Counted from the first letter of the stretch, positions 22,797 through 34,622 are shown. The stretch: 64,000 nucleotides of DNA from Pseudoips prasinana (GCA_951640165.1 OX621244.1:15456001-15520000), one strand, 5' to 3'. Translations and numbers: made by a program. The notes: generated by a model from the sequence alone, not told the origin.

Positions 22797-23034
22797 GGGA
22801 CAATGTCACAGATCATCCTAGCCCCAAACTAACCAAAGCTTGTACTATGGGTACCAGGCGACGATATACATACTTATATAGATAGATAAATACTTATATA
22901 CATAGAAAACATCCATGACTCAGAAACAAATATTCATGCTCATCACACAAATATTTGCACTTACCGGGATTCGAATCCAGGACCACCAGCTTCGTAGGCA
23001 GGAGCACTACCAACTAAGCTATGTGACCGTCAAA
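22797..23034 (-). repeat. SINE family A, full copy with tRNA-like head
   Basis: On the minus strand it starts at 23034 with 'acatagcttagttggtagtg' (A-box) and then GGATTCGAATCC (perfect B-box), followed by the family A body down to 22797. It is the best preserved copy of this family here. Confidence 0.75.
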
Positions 23035-23627
23035 CCGTAGCTTTATCTCTTTTCAAATATTAAACGTATGTAGAACATATTTTGTAATATTTACATATTC
23101 AAATGTAAAATCCAAATAGTTCATATTTGTATCTCAGTGGTGCATGCCACGTCAAGTTGATGCTTTGTGCCCGAGCGCGGATGAAATGACTTTGGTGTGA
23201 TAAAAGAAAGGTTTGTTTCGAGACCTGCTTCGTTGTTAGATTACACTCTTGCCTTGGAGAGCACTTTACTCCATCGATTGTAGTTCACATGCAAATATTT
23301 ATTACATATATTTTATAGGTAGGTAGCCTAATAGAATCTGGCACTTGGTCAAACCTACTTGGTTACTGGTTCTCTATGGGTTCTAAGTCAGACAGTGTCC
23401 TAAAAAATTCCGGTAGCAACACAAACTAGGATGAACTGCTTTATAGCAATCTTCTATAAAAATAAGAATAGGTAACCAAAAGCCGACTTCAGTAATAGAG
23501 AATGTCGGTATTCTATATAGAAATTGGACTGGAAAGTCATTAAATTACCCACGTCTACACATTTGAGAGTAGTCGTGCTGTAATCCGTGTAAGTATTACC
23601 GTACAGATTAATTATATTTATATTCCA
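23035..23627. other. Spacer, nothing recognised
   Basis: No ORF or shared repeat recognised. Confidence 0.45.
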
Positions 23628-25036
23628 CTAGCTGGTGCCCGCGACTTTGTCCGCGACAATTTTGAATGATGACCAATGTAACTACTTATTACTTAAGCTT
23701 AATCTAAAAAATATAACTTTTAAAACAAATAAGCAATATAAATTGAATAAAACCTAACCTATAAATAACCTTGCTAAGAAATAAATAAAAGACTACTTTG
23801 CTACTGTTATTCACAAAAAGGACCCGATATCATCACGCAAAAATCAAAGAATACATATCAATTGTCCTTAAGTATAGTCAGTAAGTTAAATAAAGTAAAA
23901 TAAAATAACTACCCAAAAATCCTGAAATATATATTTTTAATTTTTAACTGAAATGCTAAGTACCAAGTTTCATGCGTTTAACTTCAAGTCGCAGTTTACA
24001 TAGTAACTTCCGTACCCTACTTTACGCCCTTAGGGGGGGGGGGATTCTCAAATATTCAGAAAATTATATATTTTAAATTTTTAACTGAAATGCCAAATAA
24101 CAATTTTCATGCGTTTAACTTAAAACGTTTCACATTTTTCATACAAACTTACATCCCCAGTTTTACACCCTTGGGGGTGGAATTTTCAAAAACCCTTCTT
24201 TAGATGCCTACGTCATAAAAGTTACCGTATGCCAAAATTTCAAGTCTTTAACTCCAGCCGTTTAGGCTGTGCGTTAATATGTCAGTCAGTATAAACTTAC
24301 ATCACCTATTTTTTGCCCTTCGGGGTGGAATTTTCAAAAATCCTGGAATACATATTTTTATTTTTAACTGAAAGGCCAAATACCAATTTTCATGGGTTTA
24401 ACTTCAAAAAAGTCGCATTTTTCATACAAACTTACATGCCCTATTTTACGCCCTAAGGGGTGGAATTCCCAAAAATCCTGAAATATATATTTTTAATTTT
24501 TAACTGAAATGCTTAATACTAATTTTCGTGCGTTTAACTTATAAATTGTCACATTTTTCATACAAACTTACACCCCCTATTTTACGCTCTTGGGGCTGGA
24601 ATTTCCAAAAATGCTGAAATATATATTTTTTATTTTTAACTAAAAGGCCAAATACCAATTTTCAAGCGTTTAACTTAAAAATTGTCACATTTTCCATACA
24701 AACTTACATCCCCTATTTTTCGCCCTTGGGGGTGGAATTTCCAAAAACCCTGAAATACTTGATTTTTATTTTTAACTGAAAGGCCAAATACCTATTATAA
24801 AAATTGGTAGTTTAAGGTATAAAACCTTAAACTTCAAAAACGGCAAAGTTTCATACTAACTTAGCGCCCCTGTTTTACCCCCTTAGGGGTTGAATTTAAA
24901 AAAATCCTTCCTTATTCCTTGTCTACATTATAAGGCAAACATTTGTGCAATATTTCAGCTTTCTAGGTCCAAGGGTTTGGGCTGGGCGTTGATGAGTCAG
25001 TCAGTCAGTCAGGACTTGTCTTTTTATTTATATAGA
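23628..25036 (-). mobile_element. Non-autonomous Helitron with internal tandem array, copy 2
   Basis: Minus-strand copy of the element at 14464-16701. It starts TCTATATAAATAAAAAGA at 25036 (after A) and ends GGGCACCAGCTAG at 23628 (before T). Before the end, CGCG(G)AC-aaa-GTCGCG can form the expected stem. Seven units share a 'ttttacgcccttgggggtgg' type core (about 24025, 24155, 24308, 24435, 24575, 24712 and 24870). It lacks an inserted short element, which explains most of its shorter length (1.4 versus 2.2 kb). No ORF. Confidence 0.7.
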
Positions 25037-27055
25037 TTGCCTCGTTAGCTTGGTGGTTCAACTATTAGTAACCACCCAGAATGAAGAAGATAAGACTTAA
25101 TAGAGGTAGACTTACGTCCCCTTGCTTTGAAGATTACGTAAAACCTAATATATTTCTGGATATTTTGGACTGCCGTCCTATCAGATTATCAAGAGGCGAA
25201 CAGAGTCTACACATGTACTTTAATATGTCGTGTGTAGTTAATAGCTTAGAGTTGTGATTAACTGCTGAAGTTAAAATTCAACCAGGAACTAGTATTTAGT
25301 ATACATGCCATACAAACACATATCTCACCTAATATATTTACACAAATATATTAGGCAAATAATTGGTCATTAAATAACTTAGTTATTGCACGCTTTTATT
25401 ATAAATACCTACAATTTTGGGCTGACTATTAAGTTATATTGAGGATAAATAAAATTAACGCCAAAATAGCTGTGTCATACGAACATTGTACAAAGTATCA
25501 TTTACTTATTTTAAGCTAACGGAAAATTTATTTATGGTAATAATCGTTAATGTATACCTAACAGCGTTAGGGGTGTGTAGTTTTACCTAAAGGTTAACTT
25601 CACAGTCTATTCTGGTGAAATGGACTAAAATATTAACATGGACGTCGCTTAATGTAGTGCCTGTACCAGATTCTCATATCTCTCTCGTTATTATCAATTA
25701 ACGTAATAGCCCACTGGAATAATAGACATTTGCGGTAATGATTATCTATGCCAAGTTTACGGACGGCCGAACATTATAGAGATTTGTAGATACCTACGTA
25801 TAAAACTAGTTCATATGGTATTAAAGTACATAAGGCGAGAATTTTGTATGAATGTTCTTCGATTAGGAATTATAACGTTACTTAGATTTATATATATACA
25901 ATATATTATTATATATTTTATATATATATATATATATAATAACTGCACCCTTGAGCCTTTAATCTGGAAGTAAGTAAACTTATGTTGACGTTAATCTTAT
26001 TATGACTAGATCCTTGAATTGAACCGCATTCTGCAGGGATTGGACTGTACTGAACCAATCGAAAATTTCCAATCCAACTGCAAACTTACTGGCCATTCAA
26101 ATCAGTTTAATCTTAAAATTTAAATGTATTTATACTTAAATTTTCTCTTGTGCAAAAGCTTTATGCCATGCGGCTTATTACTGATGTATAGGTATTTCAG
26201 TTGTAGAAAAAAAAACACTTATTTTGCTTGCCTAATACGTAAAAAATCTAGTTTAATCCAGTAACAATATTGACAATACTACTACTCTCTTCTCAATAGG
26301 TACTCGATAATAAAAAATAGAAGTGTAAAAATCTTTATTTTCAAAATAATCGTGCTCAACTCTTACCTAATCGTGATTAATTACGAACCCTTCCATACAA
26401 TTGAACAATAACACAACATCTATTTTCAAAATACGCCCAACTATTCTGAGTCTTCATATGCATTACGTAAACTGATCCACTTATCAGGTATTTTCTACAA
26501 GTTGTTCAGTGTCACGTGTATTATGTTGCAAGTTATATGAATCATATAATTCATTAAAATTCACTAAGTTATAATTCAATTTGTGGTTCACATTGTTTTC
26601 AATTGGTGTCTACTGGCCGTCACCATAATAAAACCTCAATAAGAACCGCATTAAATTTGAGTCAAATAAGTGGTTTAATTAAAATCTCGATCAAAATATT
26701 TCAAGTTAATATTCAAACAATTGGACAGTGCAACTTTTACAAAAGCTATTTATTGTAGATAGCGCAGATATTCCTGGTTGCCCGGACATGTCACGCAGTG
26801 GACAGCCTGCGCTGTCCGCATTTCCACAGCCCCGAGGCGGGAAATGCTGCTATTGTGTGTTTATTTTAGGTTACGCCTTTTGAATTATTCGAACCACTGG
26901 GCAAAATGATGTAGACCTATATTTAAATTTCGTAATTATTGAACTTCCAATTATGCAACCCATTGTTTTACCAACATAAGAAAGAGACAGCGTATTCATT
27001 TGCGTACTGCTTCCTTTAATGGTGACGGTGTCATGAGAATATGAATTAATCGATA
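25037..27055. other. AT-rich DNA; (TA)n at about 25918-25942
   Basis: A SINE B head remnant ('gattgcctcgttagcttggt', 25036-25060) lies next to the Helitron. Otherwise only a TA microsatellite and short ORFs are seen. Confidence 0.4.
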
Positions 27056-27059
27056 AATT

Positions 27060-27300
27060 AGATAATAATAATATCTTGGGTAAACTAACACGCTGCTATC
27101 TGATCCCAAACTAAGCAGAGACTGTACTATGGCAACCAGACAACTGATAAACATAGTTATAAATGTATTTCTAAATACATACCTACATATTATAGATACG
27201 TTACAACCAGACACAATCGTGGTCATGACACAAAGATCAGTCTCGCTTCGAACACACGATCTCTGGCGTATTAGTTAAGGACACTATCCACTAGACAAAC
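27060..27300 (-). repeat. SINE family A, diverged copy
   Basis: 'gatcccaaactaagcagaga', 'ctgtactatggcaaccagac' and a decayed tRNA-like head near 27260-27300 ('cactagacaaacaggct') match the family. More diverged than 22797-23034. Confidence 0.5.
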
Positions 27301-27911
27301 AGGCTAGGAGTTGCATTTTAATGTAGAAGAAACATTAATGTTCTATAAATATACTTTTTGTAGATAGATAAAAGATAAGAAAACTTTATCCCATAAATTT
27401 GAGCGGTGATTTGCAATGGCGGTGTATACATACTGATGTGTATGGGTGGTGACTTGAATGGGTTGGAATACACACACTGTATACTGTAAAGAAATGGCTA
27501 TTTTAAAAATATAAGATCTCACCATCCTTGATGGTAAAATCTAGGGCTTCATCTGGGTACCTACTACCGTATAACTTAAGTTCGGCGATAAACAATTTTT
27601 ATCTTGTAATCCCTAAAGCGACACGAGAACCAGAGGCTGAAAGAACATTGACTTGAATTAGTACTCCATCCTCTTACGTAGAATTTAACTTCTATCGCAC
27701 TAGATGCAAAATGTATCTATTTGCGAACAGATCTAAACATTCAAACTGATACAGCGGCAGTTTACTCACCAATATCCGGTAGAGTTGTAGTTTCCGGCAA
27801 CCGAGCGGCCGTCCTTCGCATCTGGCACCCGTTGCACTAACCAATATTATAGATTTTGTGATACAATAACATTACTTGGCTGAACTTTTGTTAAGTTGTA
27901 AAAGTGCTTAT

Positions 27912-28036
27912 GTACACACGGCTACATATCAAGCTATACATTTCCAGTATAAGCTGATCCCACGTTGTATAGCACTTCCATACAATGGTAGTCAGCTTAT
28001 ATTGGAAATGTATAGCTTGATATGTAGCCCAGTGTA
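27912..28036. mobile_element. Foldback MITE 1, copy B (most complete)
   Basis: Arms of about 45 bp: left 'gtacac.cggctacatatcaa' onward to 'tataagctga', right its near-perfect complement ending 'gtagcccagtgtac'. The centre (about 30 bp) holds 'ttgtatagcacttccataca'. No ORF. Copies at 19140 and 47338. Confidence 0.75.
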
Positions 28037-28320
28037 CCTCCTTCCTGTAGAACGCTTTTATTTATTTATTTTCTAAACGTTTGAACTAAAACGGAATTAT
28101 TAAAATCTTTTGATTGCAATTTTCTCACTTTTCTATAGAAATTGTCAATATTCATATCAACATCAGAAGCGTTAGGACGGTGTTCAAAGAACTCCTTCAC
28201 ATTCAAAGGCTCCGGTCAATTCAAAAGAATGTCGAATTTTCATTTGAAATTTATAAAATCCATTGCACCGTAATTCAGAAACGAAGAATTTATTGGATAT
28301 TGAAGGCTAGTCTTTGATTT

Positions 28321-28460
28321 GTACAGACGCCAGCACATCTGGCTACCCTAGTCTGTCAAATTTCTTTAATAGATTCTCAACTTTATCACAAAAGTTTAGA
28401 GTTCACTTTCAATTGGGAAATTTGACAGATTGGGGTAGCTTGATATGCTGGCGTCTGCAC
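28321..28460. mobile_element. Foldback MITE 2, copy 2
   Basis: Ends GTACAGACGCCAGCACAT and complementary 'atgctggcgtctgcac', with arms including 'gacagattggggtagct'. Same orientation as 48857-48998. Confidence 0.7.
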
Positions 28461-28464
28461 AAGG

Positions 28465-29348
28465 AATTAAGTTTACTTCATTTTTAATAGTTAATTAAAA
28501 TGTCAACATTTTGTATACAGGAGTTGAGTTTCGATTTGTACTAAGCTTCGCCAGTTAAAAGGGTATCTAATTTCTTGCCTATAATGGAAAATATTGGTAC
28601 AGTTATTATAATCTGACAGCGTTTTGAGTACCCACTTATATTTTTTTTATTGTCAGATAATTATAAGTTGTTTATGAACCTTAGACTCTAAGTATGCTCT
28701 GTTACGGCTTTTTATAGAATTGTTCAAAAAGTTTCTTTCGAATCAGAATACGGTACATGTACATGGTTTGTAAACTATGGTTTATATTAAGTTGATATTA
28801 AATGTATTAAGAGAAGACAATTTTTGTAAACTTTAATCTACGCACATTTCATATCCATTGTCCCTATTTAATTTATTTGACGCGTCTAGCACTCAAAATA
28901 ATAAAAAGTGCAAAAAACACTTGGAACCAATGGAACCTTCGTGTTATTCATATTGCAGAAATCCATTTCACACCAACTTTTATATCCAGATTTAAAACAG
29001 CAGTACTTGTCTGTAGTAATTTTTAACCCATTTTGCGTTTGCTGTAGCGAAATATTATTTGGACGTTATTCTGTGACGTCACGTGCATCTGATTTGGGAT
29101 GTCCCGCCCCGCTGCCCCTTGGGCCATTAATCATTGGAGTCTCTACGTGTCGACCTGACTGGCTCACACTTCGCTAATACATATTCCCAACGTTTGGATA
29201 CATAGATTGTTTTGTGTAATCAATTAGCAGTGATTATTTTGTTTTTGCCACTTGGGAGAGCTATTGTACCCACGATCCCACGTGCAGTAAACGGGTTAGC
29301 AAAGGGTTTACAACTGATATGTTACGTTTTGTGTAGTTAAGGCGACGT
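28465..29348. other. AT-rich DNA with a GC-rich patch at 29040-29180
   Basis: No gene recognised. The GC-rich patch carries an overlapping CRE-like TGACGTCA (29074-29081) and CACGTG (29080-29085), and 'cccgccccgc' at about 29103. It could be an orphan promoter, but nothing downstream supports a transcript. Confidence 0.35.
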
Positions 29349-29885
29349 GTGTATAGACAAAAATTGCACCGACTAAACCTACCTGCCGTGGACTTCTCTT
29401 GGCGCCTGATGGGGGAGCCCCGGGAACGCGGTTATGCGGTTATACCGGCCTTTTGCGCCATGTTAAAGATGGTCGGGACACGTGCCCCTGGGAGGGCTCC
29501 TTTGGATTGCCCTCCCCTATGCCGACTCCTGCCAGTACGGCACAGTGACTGCGCCACAGGCAGATCGCTGTCATCCCGGACCTGCTTTTACGTGGCGGCA
29601 GTAGAGGACACTTCTCACATTGCCGCCGCGGCCCCGAGGGGAGTAATTGGGATAACGTTTGCCACCGCCGCCCCAACGCCTCCTCCGGATCGGCTCGTTC
29701 CCAATCCCACTCGGCGCCTTCCTTCTGCAGCAAGACTGCCTCACAGAAGGAGACCACGGCGTCCCACTTGGTGGAGTCGCCAGCCAGCATTGCATACACG
29801 ACTGCTGGCGGTGAAAGATTCCGTCCGATCTCAGCGACCAGGACCCGCCTCTCGGCCTCCCAGGCCGGGCACTTCTCCAGCGTAT
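29349..29885 (-). pseudogene. Older R1-clade LINE, 3' half (C-terminus and 3' UTR)
   Basis: Minus-strand translation gives AMLAGDSTKWDAVVSFCEAV, the same C-terminal region as the copy at 49142-50012. The 3' untranslated part ('ggtaggtttagtcggtgcaa' on the minus strand) also matches. The sequence is cut at 'tctccagcgta(t)', exactly where the younger R1 element begins, and resumes at 34943. Frameshifted and 5' truncated. Confidence 0.75.
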
Positions 29886-30217
29886 TTAAAATTATTACGG
29901 GACTAGTCCCTCCCTCTTACCCACCACTGCAACTCCTGTAAGCCAGGATCAACAGTGGCACACAATGAAATGACACAGAGCGGTGAAGCTCAGGCATGTC
30001 CCGGGGAATCGCTTTAACTGTCTTGGATCCCGCAACGAATTTAATCAGAAACAGAAAAAAGGAGGAGTTAGAAAATGAATAGTTCCACTTCCCTCCAGAG
30101 CAAAGCGGGAGACAGAATAATGTAAAGAGGCTATAGCCTCATAAAATGAGAGATTTGCAACTAGAGAAGCCAGCTGCAAAAGCACCGAGCATCAATTTAA
30201 GGGTCCTAAGTGAGCTG

Positions 30218-33200
30218 TTATATTTGATTCCAATAGTAGGTATGGCAAAAACGCTTAAACGCACGGAAGTTGTTCCTTGTTGCTACAAGATCCGTATAAT
30301 AAACTACTCCAGATATTGGTTGCAAGCTGTTTAACATAATATCACGCTGATTTTGCCAGAGATCACACTCCCACAGGATGTGGTGAGCAGTTTGTTCATA
30401 TTCGTTACTGGATGTTGAGCACAGACAGATTGGTGAAGATACTAATTTGAAACTATACAATTTACTTTTAAAATTGCCGTGTCCGGTAAGAAATTGTGCA
30501 ACACAATGGTCTATGATTAGCCAAGTTTTATTTAACCGTTCGCGTACGTCCGGAAAGAACTGGTGCAGATGGCGACCCTTGGTTGACGTATTCCATCTAC
30601 ATTGCCATTCATTTAGTAGTTCGTTATTTAAGTCAGCTATTGGCATAAATAGCCTGGTTATTTTCGCACGGTCGCGTAATGATAAGAAATCATTTTCTAA
30701 ATTATCGCGCGTAGAATAATACATTGCTGCTCGTCTTTGTACTTCAAGATCAACCGGTAGTACACCCGCTAGGACAGGTAGGGCCTCTGGGCTCACTGTT
30801 CTATAGGCTTTACACAGAAATATCAACGCCAACCTCTGGCTTTGTAGTAATTTACGGCGAGCAGCTCCGATGGTAGCCCTATCAGCCCACACAGGCGAGC
30901 CGTAGCATATACACCCAAGATAGGTTGCCCCGTAAATGATTTTAAGAGTATTAAAAGAGAGGCCCCAGGTTGCCGTCGATATCCTTGTAAGTGCAAAAAA
31001 GTTTCGCTTAGCTTTTTCCCCAACTGATTTAATATGTTCTATAAACGAGAAATTCTTTTCTAAAACTAAACCCAAATAACAGGTTGATATTTTGCGTTTT
31101 ACAGTAACATTATTAAGTTTTACGCCCGGGGGGGATTTTAGTTCACCTTTAAGAAGGAGTTGGTAGGTTTTATGAGGAGCAAATGTAAGGCGATTTCTTT
31201 TACCCCATTCACTTATCATACTTAAGCAAGTTTGAGCCAGATTTTCCAACTCTCTCCTGGAGTTACCCTGTATAAGTAAGAGGCCATCGTCAGCATATGC
31301 CGTTAGAGAGCAGCGTGATGGCAAGGGTAATGTCAAGAAGTCATCAAAACCCAAGTTCCAGAGATACGGCGCGAGCACTGAGCCCTGGGGGCAACCCATG
31401 GTTAACGATTTAGTGACTCTGAAGTGACCAAGCTTAAGAGTTGCAGAGCCATGTACGAAGTAAGATGTGATTATCGAATATATATTACTGTAACAACCGC
31501 GTAACTTAAGTTTTTGTAACAAAATTGGCCACCAAGTATTATCAAACGCCCCTGAAATATCTAGGAATATGGCCAAAACGTATTTACATTCGGACGAGTT
31601 TACAGCTTTCCTCACTGAGATACTCGTAGCTGCGTCCACTGTCGATTTACCCGCAGTAAAACCAAATTGATTTCCGTGAAATTTTGGTCCTCCCGGCAGC
31701 AATCGCGGTACAATAAGTCGTTCTAGAAGCTTGCCTAAGGAAGGCAGTAACGTTATTGGTCGGTATGACTTAGGGTCTTCAGGCAGTTTATCGCCATTTT
31801 TTGGTATAATACGAATAAAACCGCTGCGCCAAGAACGCGGAAAAGTCCCTTCAGATATGCAACGATTAAAAACTTTTAGTATTGAATCACCGGATTGTTT
31901 TGTGGCTTCTATTATCATTTTGTTGGATATTTTATCTTCACCTGAAGCTTTGTTAACAGGTAGCGATTTCACAGTATTCATAAACTCATTAATTGTAGGA
32001 AGACTAGACATATAGGTAGCGGGTGGATTGTTTGCCCACTGTCTAATCTGCTTATGGTAGTCATTATCGTTCAAGGAACTATCATCAGGTATGAGCGAAT
32101 TAAGTAAGGATTCCGTGGTCTCCCCTATGCCACTGGTGTAGGTATTATTGATTTTTATGTTTTGAATATAAGCTAAATCTATAGACATATTTGCTTTAAA
32201 CTCATGGTATAGGGGCAACCACGGGCCTTCTTTATCTAATTTATCGACTATTTTTCTAATAAGATTGCCTTTGGATTTCTCTATTGACGAGCGGTAACGT
32301 GAACGAGTTATTTTGAGATTTATATATGCATTATTTAAAACATCGCCTACAATTTTACGTTTTTTTAGTTTATTATATTTTTTACGTGCTCTCCGAAATT
32401 CACATCGAACTTTAATTAAGTAGTTATTCCACCAATCGCATCTTCGAATATTAGTGATAGGGACGCGGCCTATGGCAATATCGGCACAGTAGGTAAAAGT
32501 GTCCGACATCATTACAGCACATTCCTCTGTTGTTAGTTCATCCCGGGTGAAATCCCTGGCATGCGCGGCAAAAAGAGCTCTGAAAAAATCCCAATCGGCC
32601 CCTTTGAGCCGATATCTATAGTTACCGTAAATAGCCGTAGGTCTTTGTGCCAACCGAGGAACAAACTCGTACACGATTAAGCGGTGATCACTGGATGAAG
32701 CGTCAGGCAAAACACGCCATCCATCTATTCGGACGTCTGAGCTTGAAAAAGTGACGTCAATAAAAGATTCGCCAGTAGGGCTACAATAAGTAGGCGGTGC
32801 ATCAGGAGTGTTATGTATTGATAGATTCATCTCAGCGACGAAATCTTCGACGGCGTTCCGCCGTTCTGTATCGCTTGAACGGTATTTGCCATACCATAAC
32901 GTAGAGGATGCGTTAACATCTGCGCCAATAATAATTTTGTGTCCTTTGAGGGACATCAAAACATGGCGCAAGTGATGTAAATGGGGACCGACAGGATCTG
33001 AATACTGAAAATAACAGCTCACTACGTAAACTTTCCAGGATGGGGATGATATTTCAGCGACAGCACAGTGTGACGTCATGAGGTTTCGCATAGCGCTTAC
33101 CGTAAAATTAGTACGCGTTACGTAAATAGCAGCCCGTGATTTGTTGTCTAGCTGCACCAATTTATTTTTTAAACGCGCATATTGATATTGTTCTTGTACA

Positions 33201-33301
33201 AGCACTATATCTAAGTTGTATTCATTGACTAAAGTTTCCAACTCTGATGTCGCAACCCTATCGTTGTGAAGATTTAGCTGCCCTATTTTTAAGTAAGCCA
33301 T
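30218..33301 (-). CDS. R1-clade ORF2: endonuclease-reverse transcriptase (1,027 aa)
   Basis: The enzyme nicks target DNA and reverse-transcribes the element RNA there. An APE-type endonuclease spans about residues 1-215: E in VLVQEQY (37), GADVNASS (126-133, variant of GDFNAH with D128 and N130) and SDH (204-206). The reverse transcriptase spans about 450-720: LDISGAFDNTWW (from 580), MGCPQGSVLAP (635-645) and YADD (669-672), wording typical of R1-clade elements. A C-terminal CLC...H...C motif lies at about 959-979. The length is usual for the clade. The ATG lies one base after the ORF1 stop (TAA-T-ATG), so translation probably depends on termination-reinitiation (inference). All key RT residues are present; activity is untested. 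Confidence 0.9.
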   Translation of the reverse strand: MAYLKIGQLNLHNDRVATSELETLVNEYNLDIVLVQEQYQYARLKNKLVQLDNKSRAAIYVTRTNFTVSAMRNLMTSHCAVAEISSPSWKVYVVSCYFQYSDPVGPHLHHLRHVLMSLKGHKIIIGADVNASSTLWYGKYRSSDTERRNAVEDFVAEMNLSIHNTPDAPPTYCSPTGESFIDVTFSSSDVRIDGWRVLPDASSSDHRLIVYEFVPRLAQRPTAIYGNYRYRLKGADWDFFRALFAAHARDFTRDELTTEECAVMMSDTFTYCADIAIGRVPITNIRRCDWWNNYLIKVRCEFRRARKKYNKLKKRKIVGDVLNNAYINLKITRSRYRSSIEKSKGNLIRKIVDKLDKEGPWLPLYHEFKANMSIDLAYIQNIKINNTYTSGIGETTESLLNSLIPDDSSLNDNDYHKQIRQWANNPPATYMSSLPTINEFMNTVKSLPVNKASGEDKISNKMIIEATKQSGDSILKVFNRCISEGTFPRSWRSGFIRIIPKNGDKLPEDPKSYRPITLLPSLGKLLERLIVPRLLPGGPKFHGNQFGFTAGKSTVDAATSISVRKAVNSSECKYVLAIFLDISGAFDNTWWPILLQKLKLRGCYSNIYSIITSYFVHGSATLKLGHFRVTKSLTMGCPQGSVLAPYLWNLGFDDFLTLPLPSRCSLTAYADDGLLLIQGNSRRELENLAQTCLSMISEWGKRNRLTFAPHKTYQLLLKGELKSPPGVKLNNVTVKRKISTCYLGLVLEKNFSFIEHIKSVGEKAKRNFFALTRISTATWGLSFNTLKIIYGATYLGCICYGSPVWADRATIGAARRKLLQSQRLALIFLCKAYRTVSPEALPVLAGVLPVDLEVQRRAAMYYSTRDNLENDFLSLRDRAKITRLFMPIADLNNELLNEWQCRWNTSTKGRHLHQFFPDVRERLNKTWLIIDHCVAQFLTGHGNFKSKLYSFKLVSSPICLCSTSSNEYEQTAHHILWECDLWQNQRDIMLNSLQPISGVVYYTDLVATRNNFRAFKRFCHTYYWNQI

Positions 33302-33302
33302 A

Positions 33303-34622
33303 TTAATATTTGGTATTTAGCACTAACTGCTCAAGTTTATGCTTAAATGTGGGGCAGTTGTCCGAGCCGCATTTGTGGTCGTGAGGTTTTTTATATGTTT
33401 TACACGATGCACAAACTGGTTTAAATTCTGGGTCATTGTGGTGCTTACATGATTTTGTGGGATGTGCTTCTGCGCATAAGGCACAGGTAGGTAATTTATT
33501 ACTACAGTACTTGAAAACATGCCCATATTGCTGGCAGTTTAAACACCGAACTACCTCTAAATCATCAATAAAGCGGCATGTAGCCCAGTCGATGAAAAGT
33601 TTTTCTTTAGTGCTGACTAAATGTTTTCTAATCTCCGGTTCGAGCTCAATTCCCACCCACTTGCGCCCATTAGCTACGTTACGCTTGCGCACAATTTTAG
33701 TTTTAGACGTAAAATCGTCTTCGCTGACTTTAAGATCACTATCTTTGATATTTTGCCTGTATAACGCCGTTAAAAAGACCTGGTCGTCCATTGACGACGG
33801 TATATCTTTTATAAGTATGCGCGGTCGTCGCCCGGATGGAGTTTGAAGTTTTAAACCCGCCGAACGAATGGCCTCGACAGAGCGAATTTTATTGAGTTGG
33901 GTTTCATTTGCCACTCGGAGTACAACGCCAGAATTGGAAGTTTTTTTAACGCCTACTATTTGAAAACCGTCGTCCGCGGGTTTTATAGCCTTCATAAGCG
34001 CTTCCTTGGTCGCCGACGTTGTCGCGTACTCCGCTGATCGCTCAGCGGTGGGATACGCAATAATTGAAGGAACCGGTTTTCGCGTCTGTACTATGGGGGC
34101 GGCGGTTTTTTTCGGTAAACGCAGTTTTAATTGTTCCGCGTACGTAGGAATCTCAGAATTGGTTTTATTTACGCAAAGATCTAACTGACGTTCTGCGTTC
34201 GCCAATTTAGTTTCATTGCATGAAGATTTAAGCGCAAGTAATGAAATAATACTGGTAAGCCGCTGCGTAAAATCCATCACCGATAGCTTATTCGCGATAT
34301 TCATACCCGAGTTGGAATCACTGACTAATTCGTTAATCTTTGACAGATAAACGGAAGCTTGTGTCACAAGATCGCAATAATTATATTCCGCACTGTTTGT
34401 ATCGCTAATATTTAATGAAGACGAATAATCGGATTGAGATCCCCGAAAACGTTTTATGTCCGATTCCTGTTGACCATCGGGAGTACAAAACGTCGGTGAC
34501 GCATCGTCTAACACTCGTTTGTTGAAGCCTGAAGGGGGCGTTCTGGGAGTCTGTTTACTTCTCCCAAATGCGTTTCGCCCTCTATCGGGGGGGACATCAT
34601 TCATTTTTGACATCTTATTCAC
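33303..34622 (-). CDS. R1-clade ORF1: Gag-like nucleic-acid-binding protein (439 aa)
   Basis: ORF1 proteins coat the element RNA and form the particle with ORF2. A low-complexity basic N-terminus (residues 1-80) is followed by a central region and, at the C-terminus, three zinc knuckles: CLNCQQYGHVFKYC (360-373), CALCAEAHPTKSC (380-392) and CASCKTYKKPHDHKC (404-418). Three knuckles in a row are usual for R1/Jockey-type ORF1. The start ATG at 34622 is preceded by a 309-bp leader within the element. It ends in TAA at 33303, one base before the ORF2 ATG, with no overlap. No disruption is seen. Confidence 0.88.
   Translation of the reverse strand: MNKMSKMNDVPPDRGRNAFGRSKQTPRTPPSGFNKRVLDDASPTFCTPDGQQESDIKRFRGSQSDYSSSLNISDTNSAEYNYCDLVTQASVYLSKINELVSDSNSGMNIANKLSVMDFTQRLTSIISLLALKSSCNETKLANAERQLDLCVNKTNSEIPTYAEQLKLRLPKKTAAPIVQTRKPVPSIIAYPTAERSAEYATTSATKEALMKAIKPADDGFQIVGVKKTSNSGVVLRVANETQLNKIRSVEAIRSAGLKLQTPSGRRPRILIKDIPSSMDDQVFLTALYRQNIKDSDLKVSEDDFTSKTKIVRKRNVANGRKWVGIELEPEIRKHLVSTKEKLFIDWATCRFIDDLEVVRCLNCQQYGHVFKYCSNKLPTCALCAEAHPTKSCKHHNDPEFKPVCASCKTYKKPHDHKCGSDNCPTFKHKLEQLVLNTKY

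Noticed and set aside
22960..23034. Possible tRNA gene (clear A- and B-boxes)
   Set aside because: No acceptor-stem pairing was seen and it continues into the SINE family A body shared with other copies; it is a SINE head.
14464..25036. CRISPR-like array from regularly spaced repeats
   Set aside because: The units are long, degenerate and within Helitrons in an insect genome; no spacer-repeat structure.
25918..25942. (TA)n as a possible origin or regulatory site
   Set aside because: Simple microsatellite with no supporting features.
29349..29906. 185-codon plus-strand open frame rich in Pro, Arg and Ala
   Set aside because: It is the antisense shadow of the R1-clade coding region read on the minus strand, which has recognisable motifs.
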